The notes below the pieces were generated by a model. That model ran no database searches. It worked only from the letters and a program-made list of their open reading frames with translations, and was not told the DNA's origin. A DNA stretch of 24,537 nt. It comes from Candidatus Moraniibacteriota bacterium. Its GTDB lineage: Bacteria; Patescibacteriota; Minisyncoccia; Moranbacterales; UBA9337. Numbering within the stretch: the stretch's first letter is position 1; every line of letters starts with the position of its first letter. The stretch spans positions 1-24,537 of the forward strand of contig JALNYX010000011.1 in NCBI GenBank assembly GCA_023229615.1, read 5' to 3'. The position numbers and the translations under genes are program-made. Below, piece by piece: positions 15,389 through 22,936 of the stretch.

Positions 15389-15533
15389 GGATAAGCATCG
15401 AAAATATTTTTCTTACACTGTCTTTGTGCAGTCAGGACAAATTCTTCTCGCCCCAACCAATCGACGATTTAAAATAAATCTACAATAATTCCAAAAGGGA
15501 CACTTGGAAGAAAAATATTTTTGATGCTTATCC
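15389..15533. repeat. 145-bp element with 26-bp terminal inverted repeats
   Basis: Arms 15389-15414 and 15508-15533 are complementary at 25 of 26 positions and begin with ggataagcat. The enclosed 93 bases are not self-complementary. No flanking target duplication is clear. It fills most of the 205-base gap between the phosphoesterase and glycosylase genes. It could be a MITE-like element, a foldback RNA or a gene-end duplication. Confidence 0.7.
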
Positions 15534-15541
15534 AAATACAT
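15413..15541 (-). CDS. Possible 42-residue Cys-rich (zinc-ribbon-like) protein inside the inverted-repeat element
   Basis: Minus-strand ATG 15541 opens 42 codons ending at TAA 15413-15415. The product has a CPFWNYC motif and a later CPDC motif with basic residues between (NRRLVGARR), which could bind one zinc. Both ends of the frame lie in the arms of the inverted repeat. No Shine-Dalgarno or promoter is visible. The frame extends further upstream, but only antisense to the glycosylase gene, so the inner ATG is the only plausible start. This may be chance. Confidence 0.3.
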   Translation of the reverse strand: MYLDKHQKYFSSKCPFWNYCRFILNRRLVGARRICPDCTKTV

Positions 15542-15559
15542 TGGAAAACTAAAAATCAT

Positions 15560-16144
15560 ATGTCTAAAAAAGAACAACTCGAAAAACTCAACAATCAAAT
15601 GTCCGCCTGTTCTTTGTGCGCACTTCGAAAAAACTGCACGCGCGTTGTTCCTGGTGAAGGCAATCCTAAGGCGGAAATTATATTTATCGGCGAAGCGCCT
15701 GGAAAAAAAGAAGATGAAACAGGACATCCTTTTGTAGGCGCCGCCGGAAAATTCTTAAATGAAATGCTCTCCACCATCAACCTCAAAAGAGAAGATGTAT
15801 ATATCACCAATACCGTCAAATGCCGCCCACCGCAAAACCGCGATCCTCTTCCGAAGGAAATAAAATTATGCTGGCTATGGCTGGAACAACAAGTAAAAAT
15901 AATTAACCCAAGAATAATCATCACCCTCGGACGCCACTCAATGGATCGCTTCGTGCCTGGAAAAAAGATTTCCATTGACCACGGAAAAGCCTTCCACCAA
16001 GAAATCCCGGGAATGGGAGAAAGAACTTTTTTCATTCTCTACCACCCCGCCGCCGCCCTGTACAATGGAAGCTTGCGCGAAACCCTCATCAAAGACTTCA
16101 AAAAAATTCCCAAGGTTTTGGAAAAAATCAAAAAAGAAAAATAA
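15560..16144 (+). CDS. Family 4 uracil-DNA glycosylase (4Fe-4S)
   Basis: This enzyme removes uracil from DNA, the first step of base-excision repair that nfo continues. From ATG 15560 the product is 194 residues. Four cysteines C17, C20, C88 and C104 have the spacing of the family 4 iron-sulfur cluster. Motif A is GEAPGKKEDETGHPFVG (44-60), where E45 replaces the catalytic Asp of family 1 as is usual in family 4. Motif B is HPAAAL (162-167). A longer frame from 15521 adds 13 residues encoded by the inverted-repeat element and is not preferred. The 3' end converges with tRNA-Leu, only 7 bases away. Confidence 0.94.
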   Translation: MSKKEQLEKLNNQMSACSLCALRKNCTRVVPGEGNPKAEIIFIGEAPGKKEDETGHPFVGAAGKFLNEMLSTINLKREDVYITNTVKCRPPQNRDPLPKEIKLCWLWLEQQVKIINPRIIITLGRHSMDRFVPGKKISIDHGKAFHQEIPGMGERTFFILYHPAAALYNGSLRETLIKDFKKIPKVLEKIKKEK

Positions 16145-16151
16145 AAAAATG

Positions 16152-16235
16152 TGCCCGGGGCGGGACTCGAACCCGCACGGTATTGCTACCAAGGGATTTT
16201 AAGTCCCTCGTGGATACCAATTTCACCACCCGGGC
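16152..16235 (-). tRNA. tRNA-Leu (anticodon UAA)
   Basis: The 84-nt class II tRNA has acceptor GCCCGGG paired with CCCGGGC and discriminator A. The anticodon loop CTTAAAA sits on a GGGA/TCCC stem, there is a long variable arm, and the T-loop reads GGTTCGAGTCC. CCA is not encoded. A T-rich stretch follows on the minus strand and could end transcription. Confidence 0.95.
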
Positions 16236-16248
16236 GAAAAAATAAACG

Positions 16249-16319
16249 AGGTCCGAGCCGGAATTGAACCGGCGTACACGGTTTTGCAGACCGTTGCGTA
16301 ACCACTCCGCCATCGGACC
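16249..16319 (-). tRNA. tRNA-Cys (anticodon GCA)
   Basis: The 71-nt tRNA has acceptor GGTCCGA paired with TCGGACC and discriminator U, the identity base expected for Cys. The anticodon loop is CTGCAAA and the T-loop GGTTCAATTCC. CCA is not encoded. It lies 13 bases upstream of tRNA-Leu in the same transcript. Confidence 0.95.
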
Positions 16320-16337
16320 AATCATTACCTATACAGT

Positions 16338-16366
16338 ATCGTACCAAAAAGACTGACCTTAGTCAA
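16338..16366 (-). promoter_or_regulatory. Promoter of the tRNA-Cys/tRNA-Leu unit
   Basis: On the minus strand, TTGACT (16361-16366), a 17-nt spacer and TACGAT (16338-16343). The predicted start lies about 12 bases before tRNA-Cys. The -35 is only two bases from the upstream terminator. Confidence 0.65.
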
Positions 16367-16368
16367 CG

Positions 16369-16400
16369 AAAAACCCCGACAACAAAGTGCCGGGGTTTTT
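16369..16400 (-). terminator. Rho-independent terminator of the 3D-domain gene
   Basis: Arms 16369-16378 (aaaaaccccg) and 16391-16400 (cggggttttt) form a perfect 10-bp stem with a 12-nt loop, ending in a T-run on either strand. It lies 19 bases after the 3D gene stop. Confidence 0.9.
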
Positions 16401-16419
16401 CTATATAAACAGTCAAATT

Positions 16420-16959
16420 TTATTGAACTACCTGAGCAATCAAATTTCTTCTTCCGAAAGCAAAAGCCTCGGCTTTGGTTTGCATATAGATATCTATATG
16501 GTTACCTTTGATCGCTCCACCGCGGTCCTCACAATTATATACTCCCATTCCATCAATTTGAATTTTAGTTCCAAAAGGAAAGTTAGGAGGACATGCCAAG
16601 GTTCTATTCTCAGCAACCTTGAGTCCGCTGGAAGTAATTCCATCGGATTTTCCACATTCATCAGCCGCCGCCGTATATGCAGAAGCATTAATTGTAAATT
16701 TACCTTTTGGCAAATTATCCCACAAGAAAGTTTGCTTCTTCTTCCACTTAGCTAAAGCCAAGTCATTTTTTACATCCTCTTGGGTTTTTACCTGTACTGG
16801 AACATATCCAGGGTAATTATAGGGAATTTTAATGTTTTCTAAATTATTTTTATTTTCTATTTTTATATTAGTATTATCTGCCTCTGCGGCCAATGCAACT
16901 TGGGGAAATAACATTACCCAAAGCATCGGAACACTCAGGAGAATACTAATTGTACGCAT
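16420..16959 (-). CDS. Secreted 3D-domain cell-wall protein
   Basis: The 179-residue product has a signal peptide (1-24, VALA-A). A linker with YPGYVPVQV and a Lys-rich stretch follows, then a 3D domain at about 88-175. The domain shows NASAYTA, ITSSGLKV, FPFGTKIQIDG, YNCEDRGGAIKGNHIDIYM and AFAFGRR. D145 and D156 are two of the Asp residues that give the domain its name; the fold is shared with MltA-type lytic transglycosylases. Cysteines C102, C123 and C143 may allow a disulfide. It probably acts on peptidoglycan outside the membrane. The gene has its own promoter, an unusually long structured leader (about 150 nt) and a strong terminator, so it is a single-gene unit. The start ATG 16959 directly precedes the signal sequence; no Shine-Dalgarno is seen. 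Confidence 0.9.
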   Translation of the reverse strand: MRTISILLSVPMLWVMLFPQVALAAEADNTNIKIENKNNLENIKIPYNYPGYVPVQVKTQEDVKNDLALAKWKKKQTFLWDNLPKGKFTINASAYTAAADECGKSDGITSSGLKVAENRTLACPPNFPFGTKIQIDGMGVYNCEDRGGAIKGNHIDIYMQTKAEAFAFGRRNLIAQVVQ

Positions 16960-16964
16960 TCAAA

Positions 16965-17038
16965 AAATTTTAATTCTTATCATTCGAGAACGCATCCCAA
17001 ATGGCTCAAATTACTCAGCCGAAGCCTTTGATCTGAGA
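16965..17038 (-). ncRNA. Structured leader RNA of the 3D-domain gene (candidate cis-regulatory RNA)
   Basis: Read on the minus strand, two hairpins can be drawn. The first pairs CUCAGAU with AUUUGAG around an inner GGC-UUCG-GCU hairpin with a cUUCGg tetraloop. The second pairs CAUUUGGGA with UUCUCGAAUG over about 9 bp with a 5-nt loop. They end about 20 bases before the start codon. The 231-base gap 16960-17190 also holds the promoter. I cannot match it to a named riboswitch class. Confidence 0.4.
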
Positions 17039-17115
17039 CTTTCTAGGTTGTCTAAGAACTTCCCTCAAAAACACTAGGTTAAATAAAAATGAATGTCATT
17101 CCTACTTAACTATCA

Positions 17116-17144
17116 ATCCTAGCATATCTAGAACAAAAAGTCAA
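17116..17144 (-). promoter_or_regulatory. Promoter of the 3D-domain gene
   Basis: On the minus strand, TTGACT (17139-17144), a 17-nt spacer and TAGGAT (17116-17121) with TGC extension. The predicted start near 17109 leaves a leader of about 150 nt before the ATG at 16959. Confidence 0.65.
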
Positions 17145-17165
17145 CACCTAATGTCTATTTTAGGC

Positions 17166-17185
17166 TCAAATAAAGGATTATTTGA
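17166..17185 (-). terminator. AT-rich hairpin after the efflux operon
   Basis: TCAAATAA (17166-17173) and TTATTTGA (17178-17185) form a perfect 8-bp stem with a 4-base loop, six bases beyond the DUF2892 stop. There is no T-run on the minus strand, so it is a weak terminator or a 3'-end stabiliser. Confidence 0.35.
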
Positions 17186-17190
17186 TTATT

Positions 17191-17415
17191 TTATTTCTCT
17201 TTCACTCCCAGTTTGGAAAGTAAAATCGCCATTGGGCAATATCCGGAAAAAGCGAAATTAATTAGCATCACTCCAACGAAAAGCAAAAAATATATCCATC
17301 TGGAAAATCCAGCTAAAACCAACAAAGCTGACACAAAAATCAAAATCCCCGCCACTAGAAAGGCCGCCCTTTCGAGATACCAACTATCCGTATTTTGTTT
17401 GTAATTTTTTTTCAT
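17191..17415 (-). CDS. DUF2892 family small membrane protein
   Basis: The 74-residue product has two hydrophobic helices (about 17-37 and 40-60). It shows the DUF2892 pattern: an ER pair at the start of helix one (LERAAFLVAG), and FSGYCPMAILLSKLG at the end of helix two with the conserved G-x-CP. DUF2892 is found alone or fused to rhodanese domains, as in YgaP, and is linked to sulfur handling. It starts 5 bases after the RND gene and is the last gene of the operon led by a CsoR/CstR-like repressor. Its exact role here is unknown. Confidence 0.85.
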   Translation of the reverse strand: MKKNYKQNTDSWYLERAAFLVAGILIFVSALLVLAGFSRWIYFLLFVGVMLINFAFSGYCPMAILLSKLGVKEK

Positions 17416-17420
17416 AAATT

Positions 17421-20400
17421 TTATTCGTCACGCGAAACTATCCATTTTTTCCCTTCAAAGGTTTGATAAAGCAAAGGAAAAATTATTAAAGTGAGAATTG
17501 TTGAAACAGAAAGTCCGAAGATGATCGCCCAAGCCAAACCTTCCCAGACCGGATCAGCAATAATCGTGAGCGAACCCAAAATAGCCGTAAGAGAAGTGAG
17601 AATTATCGGCAAAAGCCTGACACGTCCGGCTTCCATCAATGCATCGTTAAGTGGCATTTGTTTTTCTTTGAGCTCATCCAAATAGGCAAGATAAATAATA
17701 GCATTTTTAACAACTATCCCCGCCAAAGCAATCACGCCGATCATAGATGTAGCATTAAAGAACGTTCCTTTGACTATTCCCAGAATCGCAAAACCACTCA
17801 TAACTCCGATAAGCGCCAGCGGAATCGTTGCCATAATGAGAAGTGGCGTAACAAGTGATTTCAATTGAGCCACTAAGACAAAATAAATCATCAAGAGCGC
17901 CACGCCCATAGCAATTCCAAGATCTCGGAAAATTTCCAAAGTCAATTTCCATTCCCCATCAATACGAACGCTCACAATTTGACCGGCGGAATTTTCATAA
18001 TCAAAGCCAAGTGGCGACCAACTGGTTCTATGTCCAGTTCCATCATTAAGTTTATAATTGAAAAGTTTCGGAAAAAGATCAAGGACAGCATAGATAACAC
18101 TTCTCTTCCCCATTTCCGCACTCACATAAACAGTTTTTTGGCGCTGATCGGTAGCAATCTCACTATCCTTAGCAAGTGGTTCGTCAATTAGCAGTTCAGA
18201 AATCGGAACAGTATTTCCAATCGCATCGCGAACGGTGATGCGGGACAAATCGCTTGAATCATTACGGTCTTGCAAATCAGCGCGCACAAAAATAAAATGC
18301 TGTTCGGCTTCTCTTTCGCCTGAAGCCAATTTTTTTTCATAACGCGCAATATTCATTCCCGACAAAGATGTATGCAAAGTTTGCACCACAACGGACGGAG
18401 CAATACCCAAACGTCCGGCTTTTTCAATATCAACAGAATACTGCTTTTCAAGTGAGCGTTGCACGACGCTAGTATTCAAATCAACAATACCCGGAATTTC
18501 CCGCGTAATATTCTCCAAATCTTTAGCTATTGAATTAAGAAGTTCCTGGTCAGATCCTTGAATCTTCAAAAAGAATGTCGAACGGACAGGTGGTCCGGGC
18601 GGATCCTCCACAACGACTATTTTCGCATCCGGTTCGTGCGCCAAAACTTTTTCATTCAAAACATCTCTCAATAAGAAAGCGATTTGCTCAGATGATTGAC
18701 TACGCTCAGTATGAGGAATAAGATTGATTTTTAAAGTAGCTTGATTTTCTTGGGTACGCATAAAACTTCCCTTAAAAAGACCATTAAAATCGGAAATTGG
18801 AGCGGTACCAATAAAACTTTCCACACTTTCGACGTTTTGCACATCAAGAGAATATTGCTCAATTTCAGCGGCCACTCTATTTGTATGATCATAAATCCCT
18901 CCGCCAGGCATATCTAAATAAATATAAAATTGGTTTTTATCCGCCTTAGGAAGCATTCGAAATTGGACGATTTTAAGCAATGGCAACAAAAATGAAAACA
19001 AGAGAAGAGCGACGGCCACACCTAGAACTAAATTTTTTTTGCGCCTACTTGAAATGAGAACTTTGATTAATTCAGCATAACGGTCTTCAATTCGGTGAAT
19101 CGTGCGAACAAAAATATTTTCTTTTTCTTCATATTTATGCGAAGTAAAAAAACCAGTAAGGGCGGGATTAATCGTAAAAGCGATAAAAAGAGAAACTAGC
19201 AATGTAGTAGAAACGAAAAAAGGAATCGGACTCATATACGGACCCATCATCCCCGAAACAAAAGCCATCGGAATAAAGGCGAAAAGAATCGTAATTGTGG
19301 ACATAAAAACACCCATTCCAACCTCATCCACTGCCTGAATAATCAATGTTGCCTTGTCTTTTCCTGGATTATTTTTTATCGTTCGATGAACATTTTCAAT
19401 AATAACAATTGCGTCATCAACCAAAAGACCCAGCGCCAGAATCAAAGCGAAGAGTGTGATGCGATTAATGGTTTGTCCGGCCAAAAGACCGACACCAAAT
19501 GAAGCAAGAAGTGTAAGTGGAATAGCAATAGCTACAATCAATGCATTGCGAAATCCCAAAAAAGCCATCAGGATAATAACAACAATCAACACTGAAGTGG
19601 TCAGATGTTTTGTCAAAGTAAAAATTTCTTCATGGGCAATTTCCCCATCATCGCGCAAAATGGAAAAATCCACTGCGGAAAATTCTTTCTGTTTTTTAAT
19701 TTCATCCAATCTTTTTCGCACAGCACTTGTCACGGAAGTTATATTAGCACCCTTAAGTTTAGCAACAGAAACATACGCCGCTTGTTTTTGCGCGGAATCT
19801 TTTTCTGATATATGCACGTCACTGGTAATTTCTCCCGGTCCATAAGTAATTGTTGCAATATCGCCCAAGAGAATCGGTTTATCCTGATCAGGCATAATAG
19901 AAATTTTTTTCGCTTCCTCGATTGATGATATGTTTCCACTTACCCGAAGGGCGACAGAAGAATCGTCGCTCTTCAATTTTTCAGCAGTATAAATCCCATT
20001 GGATGTTTGAAGTATTCCAATAACATCAGAAATTGCCAAATGATATTGGGAAATTTTTTCCGTATTCAGGTCTATTTGCAAATTATCCGTTCGTCCTCCC
20101 AAAACCGAAACTTTCGATGATCCTTCCACTAGTTTCAATTGATCGGCCACATTAAAAGCAAGTAAACGCAAAGCTTCAGGCGACCTGTCTTCTGACGTCA
20201 GCGCGATACTGATAATGGGAATATCGTCAGGATCCATAGTAACAACAGAAGGGTCGGACGCGTTAATTGGTTTTTGCGACAAATTGTCACGCAATTTTTG
20301 TGAAAGCGAAACTTTTGCATTCTCAGCCGGCGTTCCAACTACAAATTGCGCCATTACAATACTTTGTCCACCGTCAAAGGAATGTGAAACTATTTGATCG

Positions 20401-20687
20401 ATATTCGGCAATTCACTTATAACATCTTCCATTGGACGAGTGACCAATTCTTGCACCTGATCAGCCGTTGCTCCGGGAAAATCGGTTGTTATAACAAAGG
20501 CGGGAGCGACAATGTCAGGATTATAGGCTTTCGGCATAATAATAAAACTGCCAACACCCCAAGCAATGATAAAAAGAATAACCAGAATATTCAGTTCTCG
20601 ATTTCCAACAAAAAGACTTGCCATTTTTCCTGCCAAGTTTAACTTTTTTCGATTTGTGCGCGCGTCCGGACTAATTTCCTGTTGCAT
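17421..20687 (-). CDS. RND-family efflux permease (AcrB-like, HAE type)
   Basis: This is the proton-driven inner-membrane pump subunit. The 1088 residues are slightly longer than AcrB (1049). One N-terminal helix (about 32-51) leads to the first periplasmic-type loop (PGATADQVQELVTRPMED), then a helix bundle, then the same layout repeated. Proton-relay residues are present: D424 and D425 in LGLLVDDAIVIIEN, K994 in GIVVKNAI, and R1024 in RVRLLPIILTS. The Lys and paired Asp indicate the hydrophobe/amphiphile type, not a CusA-like metal pump. The start overlaps the end of the membrane fusion gene by 17 bases. No outer-membrane factor is encoded nearby, and Patescibacteria are generally thought to lack a classical outer membrane. 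Confidence 0.95.
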   Translation of the reverse strand: MQQEISPDARTNRKKLNLAGKMASLFVGNRELNILVILFIIAWGVGSFIIMPKAYNPDIVAPAFVITTDFPGATADQVQELVTRPMEDVISELPNIDQIVSHSFDGGQSIVMAQFVVGTPAENAKVSLSQKLRDNLSQKPINASDPSVVTMDPDDIPIISIALTSEDRSPEALRLLAFNVADQLKLVEGSSKVSVLGGRTDNLQIDLNTEKISQYHLAISDVIGILQTSNGIYTAEKLKSDDSSVALRVSGNISSIEEAKKISIMPDQDKPILLGDIATITYGPGEITSDVHISEKDSAQKQAAYVSVAKLKGANITSVTSAVRKRLDEIKKQKEFSAVDFSILRDDGEIAHEEIFTLTKHLTTSVLIVVIILMAFLGFRNALIVAIAIPLTLLASFGVGLLAGQTINRITLFALILALGLLVDDAIVIIENVHRTIKNNPGKDKATLIIQAVDEVGMGVFMSTITILFAFIPMAFVSGMMGPYMSPIPFFVSTTLLVSLFIAFTINPALTGFFTSHKYEEKENIFVRTIHRIEDRYAELIKVLISSRRKKNLVLGVAVALLLFSFLLPLLKIVQFRMLPKADKNQFYIYLDMPGGGIYDHTNRVAAEIEQYSLDVQNVESVESFIGTAPISDFNGLFKGSFMRTQENQATLKINLIPHTERSQSSEQIAFLLRDVLNEKVLAHEPDAKIVVVEDPPGPPVRSTFFLKIQGSDQELLNSIAKDLENITREIPGIVDLNTSVVQRSLEKQYSVDIEKAGRLGIAPSVVVQTLHTSLSGMNIARYEKKLASGEREAEQHFIFVRADLQDRNDSSDLSRITVRDAIGNTVPISELLIDEPLAKDSEIATDQRQKTVYVSAEMGKRSVIYAVLDLFPKLFNYKLNDGTGHRTSWSPLGFDYENSAGQIVSVRIDGEWKLTLEIFRDLGIAMGVALLMIYFVLVAQLKSLVTPLLIMATIPLALIGVMSGFAILGIVKGTFFNATSMIGVIALAGIVVKNAIIYLAYLDELKEKQMPLNDALMEAGRVRLLPIILTSLTAILGSLTIIADPVWEGLAWAIIFGLSVSTILTLIIFPLLYQTFEGKKWIVSRDE

Positions 20688-21813
20688 ATATTTTTACGAT
20701 TATGCCATTTATAAGATACTGCTGACCTTCGACAACAATGTTTTGATTAGCAGAAATTCCCTCCAAAACATCTACCATTCCATTTTTAACGCCACCCAAT
20801 TTAACGGAATGCTCAACCGCTCGATTATCTTCATCCACGACAAAGACAACCGCATCTCCGCCACGAGAAACAACAGCTGAAGCAGGAATCAAAAGCATAC
20901 TATTTTTTTTCGGAATTATAACTTCTCCATGCAGAAAATCTCCCAGCTTGAGATTTTTTTCCGCATCATCAAGGTGAATGCGTACAAGCGTTTTCAAGCT
21001 TTGCGAATCAGCCCCGGCGGAAACCGCCGAAACAATACCGGAAATAGAAACATCGTCTTTTGCAAAAAATTTCGCTGTATTTCCGACAATTATTTTCTGC
21101 CCTTCCAAAGAAGAAACGTAAGTTTCTATTTCAAAATTATTATCAGAAGAAACGTTCACGAGAGGAGTTCCAAAACTTGCAAAACCACCAACACGTCCAA
21201 GGACGGCCGTAACTTTACCGGAAAAAGGCGCTGTTACTGAAAAATTATTTTTTTCCGATTGAACAACTTGCAACATTCCCTGCGCGGAAACCAACTGATC
21301 AGTCATAGATTGAATTTGCAAATCGCGAGCGCGCTTGGCACTTTTCACTGCTTCATAGCTAGTGTCCGTTCCAACCTCATCATCAGCCGCTTTCGCTTCA
21401 TCCACAAGCTGATCATAATATTTTTTACTGTCTTTCAATGTTTTTTCCAAAGCGTCAATATTTAAATTGGCGGCGGATATCTGCGCGTTAACCTGGCTGG
21501 AATCTATAATAGCAATAACCTCTCCTTGTTTAACAAAATCCCCTTCCCGCTTGAAAATATTCAAAATCTTACCGCTAACCAGCGGAGCAACATCTGCGCG
21601 ATTTTCACCACGTATAAAACCGGAAATTTCCAGCGATACATTTTCATCAGCTTCTTGAACCGGGAAAAGTTTCACCAATGGCGATTCCGTTATCTGATTA
21701 TCCTCAGCATCGCTATTATAGGCGCGAAATATCGCAAATATCACAAACACAGAAAACAAAAAAATACTCCAAGTAAAAAATAATTTGCTTCTTTTTTTTA
21801 TAATTTTTTTCAT
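20671..21813 (-). CDS. Membrane fusion protein (HlyD/AcrA-like) of the RND pump
   Basis: The 380-residue product has an N-terminal membrane helix at about 13-31 (no lipobox Cys). A first lipoyl half (GFIRGENRADVAPLVSGKI with FKREGDFVKQGEVIAIID) is followed by a coiled-coil hairpin (about 108-190), then the second lipoyl half (NFSVTAPFSGKVTAVLGRVGGF). A beta-barrel and membrane-proximal domain with LLIPASAVVSRGGDAVVFVV complete it. It bridges the permease outward. It lies 16 bases after the csoR-like gene and overlaps the permease gene, so pump assembly is translationally linked. The relatively short hairpin may relate to the absence of a TolC partner; this is inference. Confidence 0.92.
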   Translation of the reverse strand: MKKIIKKRSKLFFTWSIFLFSVFVIFAIFRAYNSDAEDNQITESPLVKLFPVQEADENVSLEISGFIRGENRADVAPLVSGKILNIFKREGDFVKQGEVIAIIDSSQVNAQISAANLNIDALEKTLKDSKKYYDQLVDEAKAADDEVGTDTSYEAVKSAKRARDLQIQSMTDQLVSAQGMLQVVQSEKNNFSVTAPFSGKVTAVLGRVGGFASFGTPLVNVSSDNNFEIETYVSSLEGQKIIVGNTAKFFAKDDVSISGIVSAVSAGADSQSLKTLVRIHLDDAEKNLKLGDFLHGEVIIPKKNSMLLIPASAVVSRGGDAVVFVVDEDNRAVEHSVKLGGVKNGMVDVLEGISANQNIVVEGQQYLINGIIVKIYATGN

Positions 21814-21829
21814 AAATTTTTTCAGATAA

Positions 21830-22072
21830 TTATTTTTTCAAAAGTTCTTTTAATAATTTTTCCATTTTTTCTCGATCGCTTTTTTTCATTTTAGCAGAAC
21901 AATCAAGAAAATTATTTTTCAAAAAATTTTCCATCACATTGTCAAAAGCCGATTTGACTGCTTTCATCTGTATCATAATCTTAAAACAATCTTCCTTTTC
22001 TCCGATCATCCTTTTGATTCCTTCCAATTGTCCCACGATATTATTAATCAATTGCTCTTTATTTTTTTTCAT
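21830..22072 (-). CDS. CsoR/RcnR/CstR-family transcriptional repressor
   Basis: This 80-residue all-helical DUF156 protein is the first gene of the pump operon. The family pattern is clear: QLINNIVGQLEGIKRMI, then DCFKIMIQMKAVKSAFD, then the helix ending FLDC. C29 and C58 are 29 residues apart, exactly as in copper CsoR (C36/C65) and persulfide-sensing CstR (C31/C60). The third copper ligand (His61 of CsoR) is replaced by N54, so the canonical Cu(I) site is incomplete. A Cys pair without that His is the CstR arrangement. The promoter carries a G/C-tract palindrome (22167-22183), a typical operator of this family. Ligand and inducer remain inferred. Confidence 0.88.
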   Translation of the reverse strand: MKKNKEQLINNIVGQLEGIKRMIGEKEDCFKIMIQMKAVKSAFDNVMENFLKNNFLDCSAKMKKSDREKMEKLLKELLKK

Positions 22073-22156
22073 ATTGTTTATAATTATTAAATATTTTATT
22101 AAAAAAAATTATTACAACTACTCACACAAATAATTCATCGCTGCTTTAACGTATTC

Positions 22157-22186
22157 ATCCTACCACACACCCCCTGGGGGTGTCAA
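22157..22186 (-). promoter_or_regulatory. Promoter of the efflux operon
   Basis: On the minus strand, consensus TTGACA (22181-22186), an 18-nt spacer and TAGGAT (22157-22162). The spacer is mostly filled by the palindromic operator. Confidence 0.65.
22167..22183. promoter_or_regulatory. CsoR-type operator
   Basis: ACACCCCC-T-GGGGGTGT is a perfect 8-bp palindrome around one central base. Poly-G/C tracts flanked by A/T-containing arms are characteristic of CsoR/RcnR-family operators. It overlaps the -35 and the spacer, so binding would block polymerase. Confidence 0.75.
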
Positions 22187-22190
22187 GAAG

Positions 22191-22229
22191 ATAATAAAAA
22201 ATCGGCATTGCCTGCCGATTTTTTATTAT
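22191..22229 (-). terminator. Bidirectional terminator after lexA
   Basis: Arms 22191-22207 and 22213-22229 are perfectly complementary over 17 bases (GC core tcggca/tgccga) with a 5-base loop, giving T-runs on either strand. It lies 30 bases after the lexA stop and just upstream of the efflux promoter, insulating the two units. Confidence 0.9.
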
Positions 22230-22259
22230 CTCTATTGTCTGACAAAATTTTCTTTTTTC

Positions 22260-22919
22260 TTACAAGCTCACATATTTTACCGGAAGAACTTTTTTGAAAA
22301 CTCCGGCAATCATAATCGAATCATCCTCATGAATAAAAATCGGCTGATGACTTTTGTTGGTTGAATTTGGGAAAAGACCGATTATTCCGCCTCCCACTTT
22401 CTTGAAACGCTTAATAGTTGCCATTCCATTGATTACCGCTACCACGACTTTACCTTCCAAGTCCCCATTATTTTCATATTTTTCAAAAACCACATAGTCA
22501 CCATCATTAACCTTTTCTTTGTCCATCGAATCCCCCAAAGCTTTTACGGCAAAAAGTTTTGCCGGTTCGGTTTTGCGAAAAAGACTTTTGGAAATCTGCA
22601 AATATCCATCCACATTGTCTTCCGCGTAAGCCAGCGCTTCTCCGCAGGAAGCCAAACCATATAATGGAACAGAGAAGACATTTTTGAAATTGGCATAATT
22701 TTTATTTTCCACGATATACAGTTTTCGTTTCTCATCTCTTTTCAAGAGTCCTTTTTTCTCCAAGGCTTCCACTACTTGCATCACCGACTTAAGACTATCC
22801 CCCACTCCTTGATCAAGAAGATGCTTTTGCAAGCGATACCCGGTTGGATTTTCTCTTCGCTGATCGACAAATTCTCGAATTGATTCGAGAATTGACTGTT
22901 GTTTTCCCGTAAGTTTCAT
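22260..22919 (-). CDS. lexA: LexA-family SOS repressor
   Basis: LexA represses DNA-damage genes and is inactivated by RecA-stimulated self-cleavage. The product is 219 residues. An N-terminal winged helix (1-70) precedes the S24 peptidase domain. Serine S131 (LGDSM) and lysine K170 (MATIKR) form the dyad, 39 residues apart (37 in E. coli). The cleavage site is C92-G93 (GLASCGEAL); most LexA proteins have Ala-Gly, while UmuD has Cys-Gly. The DNA-binding domain diverges in the recognition region, so its operator is unlikely to be the E. coli or Bacillus box. A palindrome in its own promoter is a candidate target. It is a single-gene unit with its own promoter and terminator. Confidence 0.88.
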   Translation of the reverse strand: MKLTGKQQSILESIREFVDQRRENPTGYRLQKHLLDQGVGDSLKSVMQVVEALEKKGLLKRDEKRKLYIVENKNYANFKNVFSVPLYGLASCGEALAYAEDNVDGYLQISKSLFRKTEPAKLFAVKALGDSMDKEKVNDGDYVVFEKYENNGDLEGKVVVAVINGMATIKRFKKVGGGIIGLFPNSTNKSHQPIFIHEDDSIMIAGVFKKVLPVKYVSL

Positions 22920-22936
22920 ATTTTTTTGTTTTAATA

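Noticed and set aside
15521..15559. Upstream start for the uracil glycosylase
   Set aside because: It adds 13 residues encoded by the inverted-repeat element; ATG 15560 gives the usual family 4 N-terminus.
16965..17110. c-di-AMP (ydaO) riboswitch before the 3D gene
   Set aside because: The conserved G-rich core of that class is not visible; only generic hairpins are seen.
17421..20687. CusA-like heavy-metal RND pump, suggested by the CsoR-family regulator
   Set aside because: The paired Asp and the Lys in GIVVKNAI match drug-type (HAE) pumps, and no Met-rich metal relay was seen.
22157..22186. MerR-type promoter because of the longer spacer with a palindrome
   Set aside because: The linked regulator is a CsoR-family protein, the spacer is 18 and not 19-20, and the G/C-tract palindrome fits CsoR-type operators.
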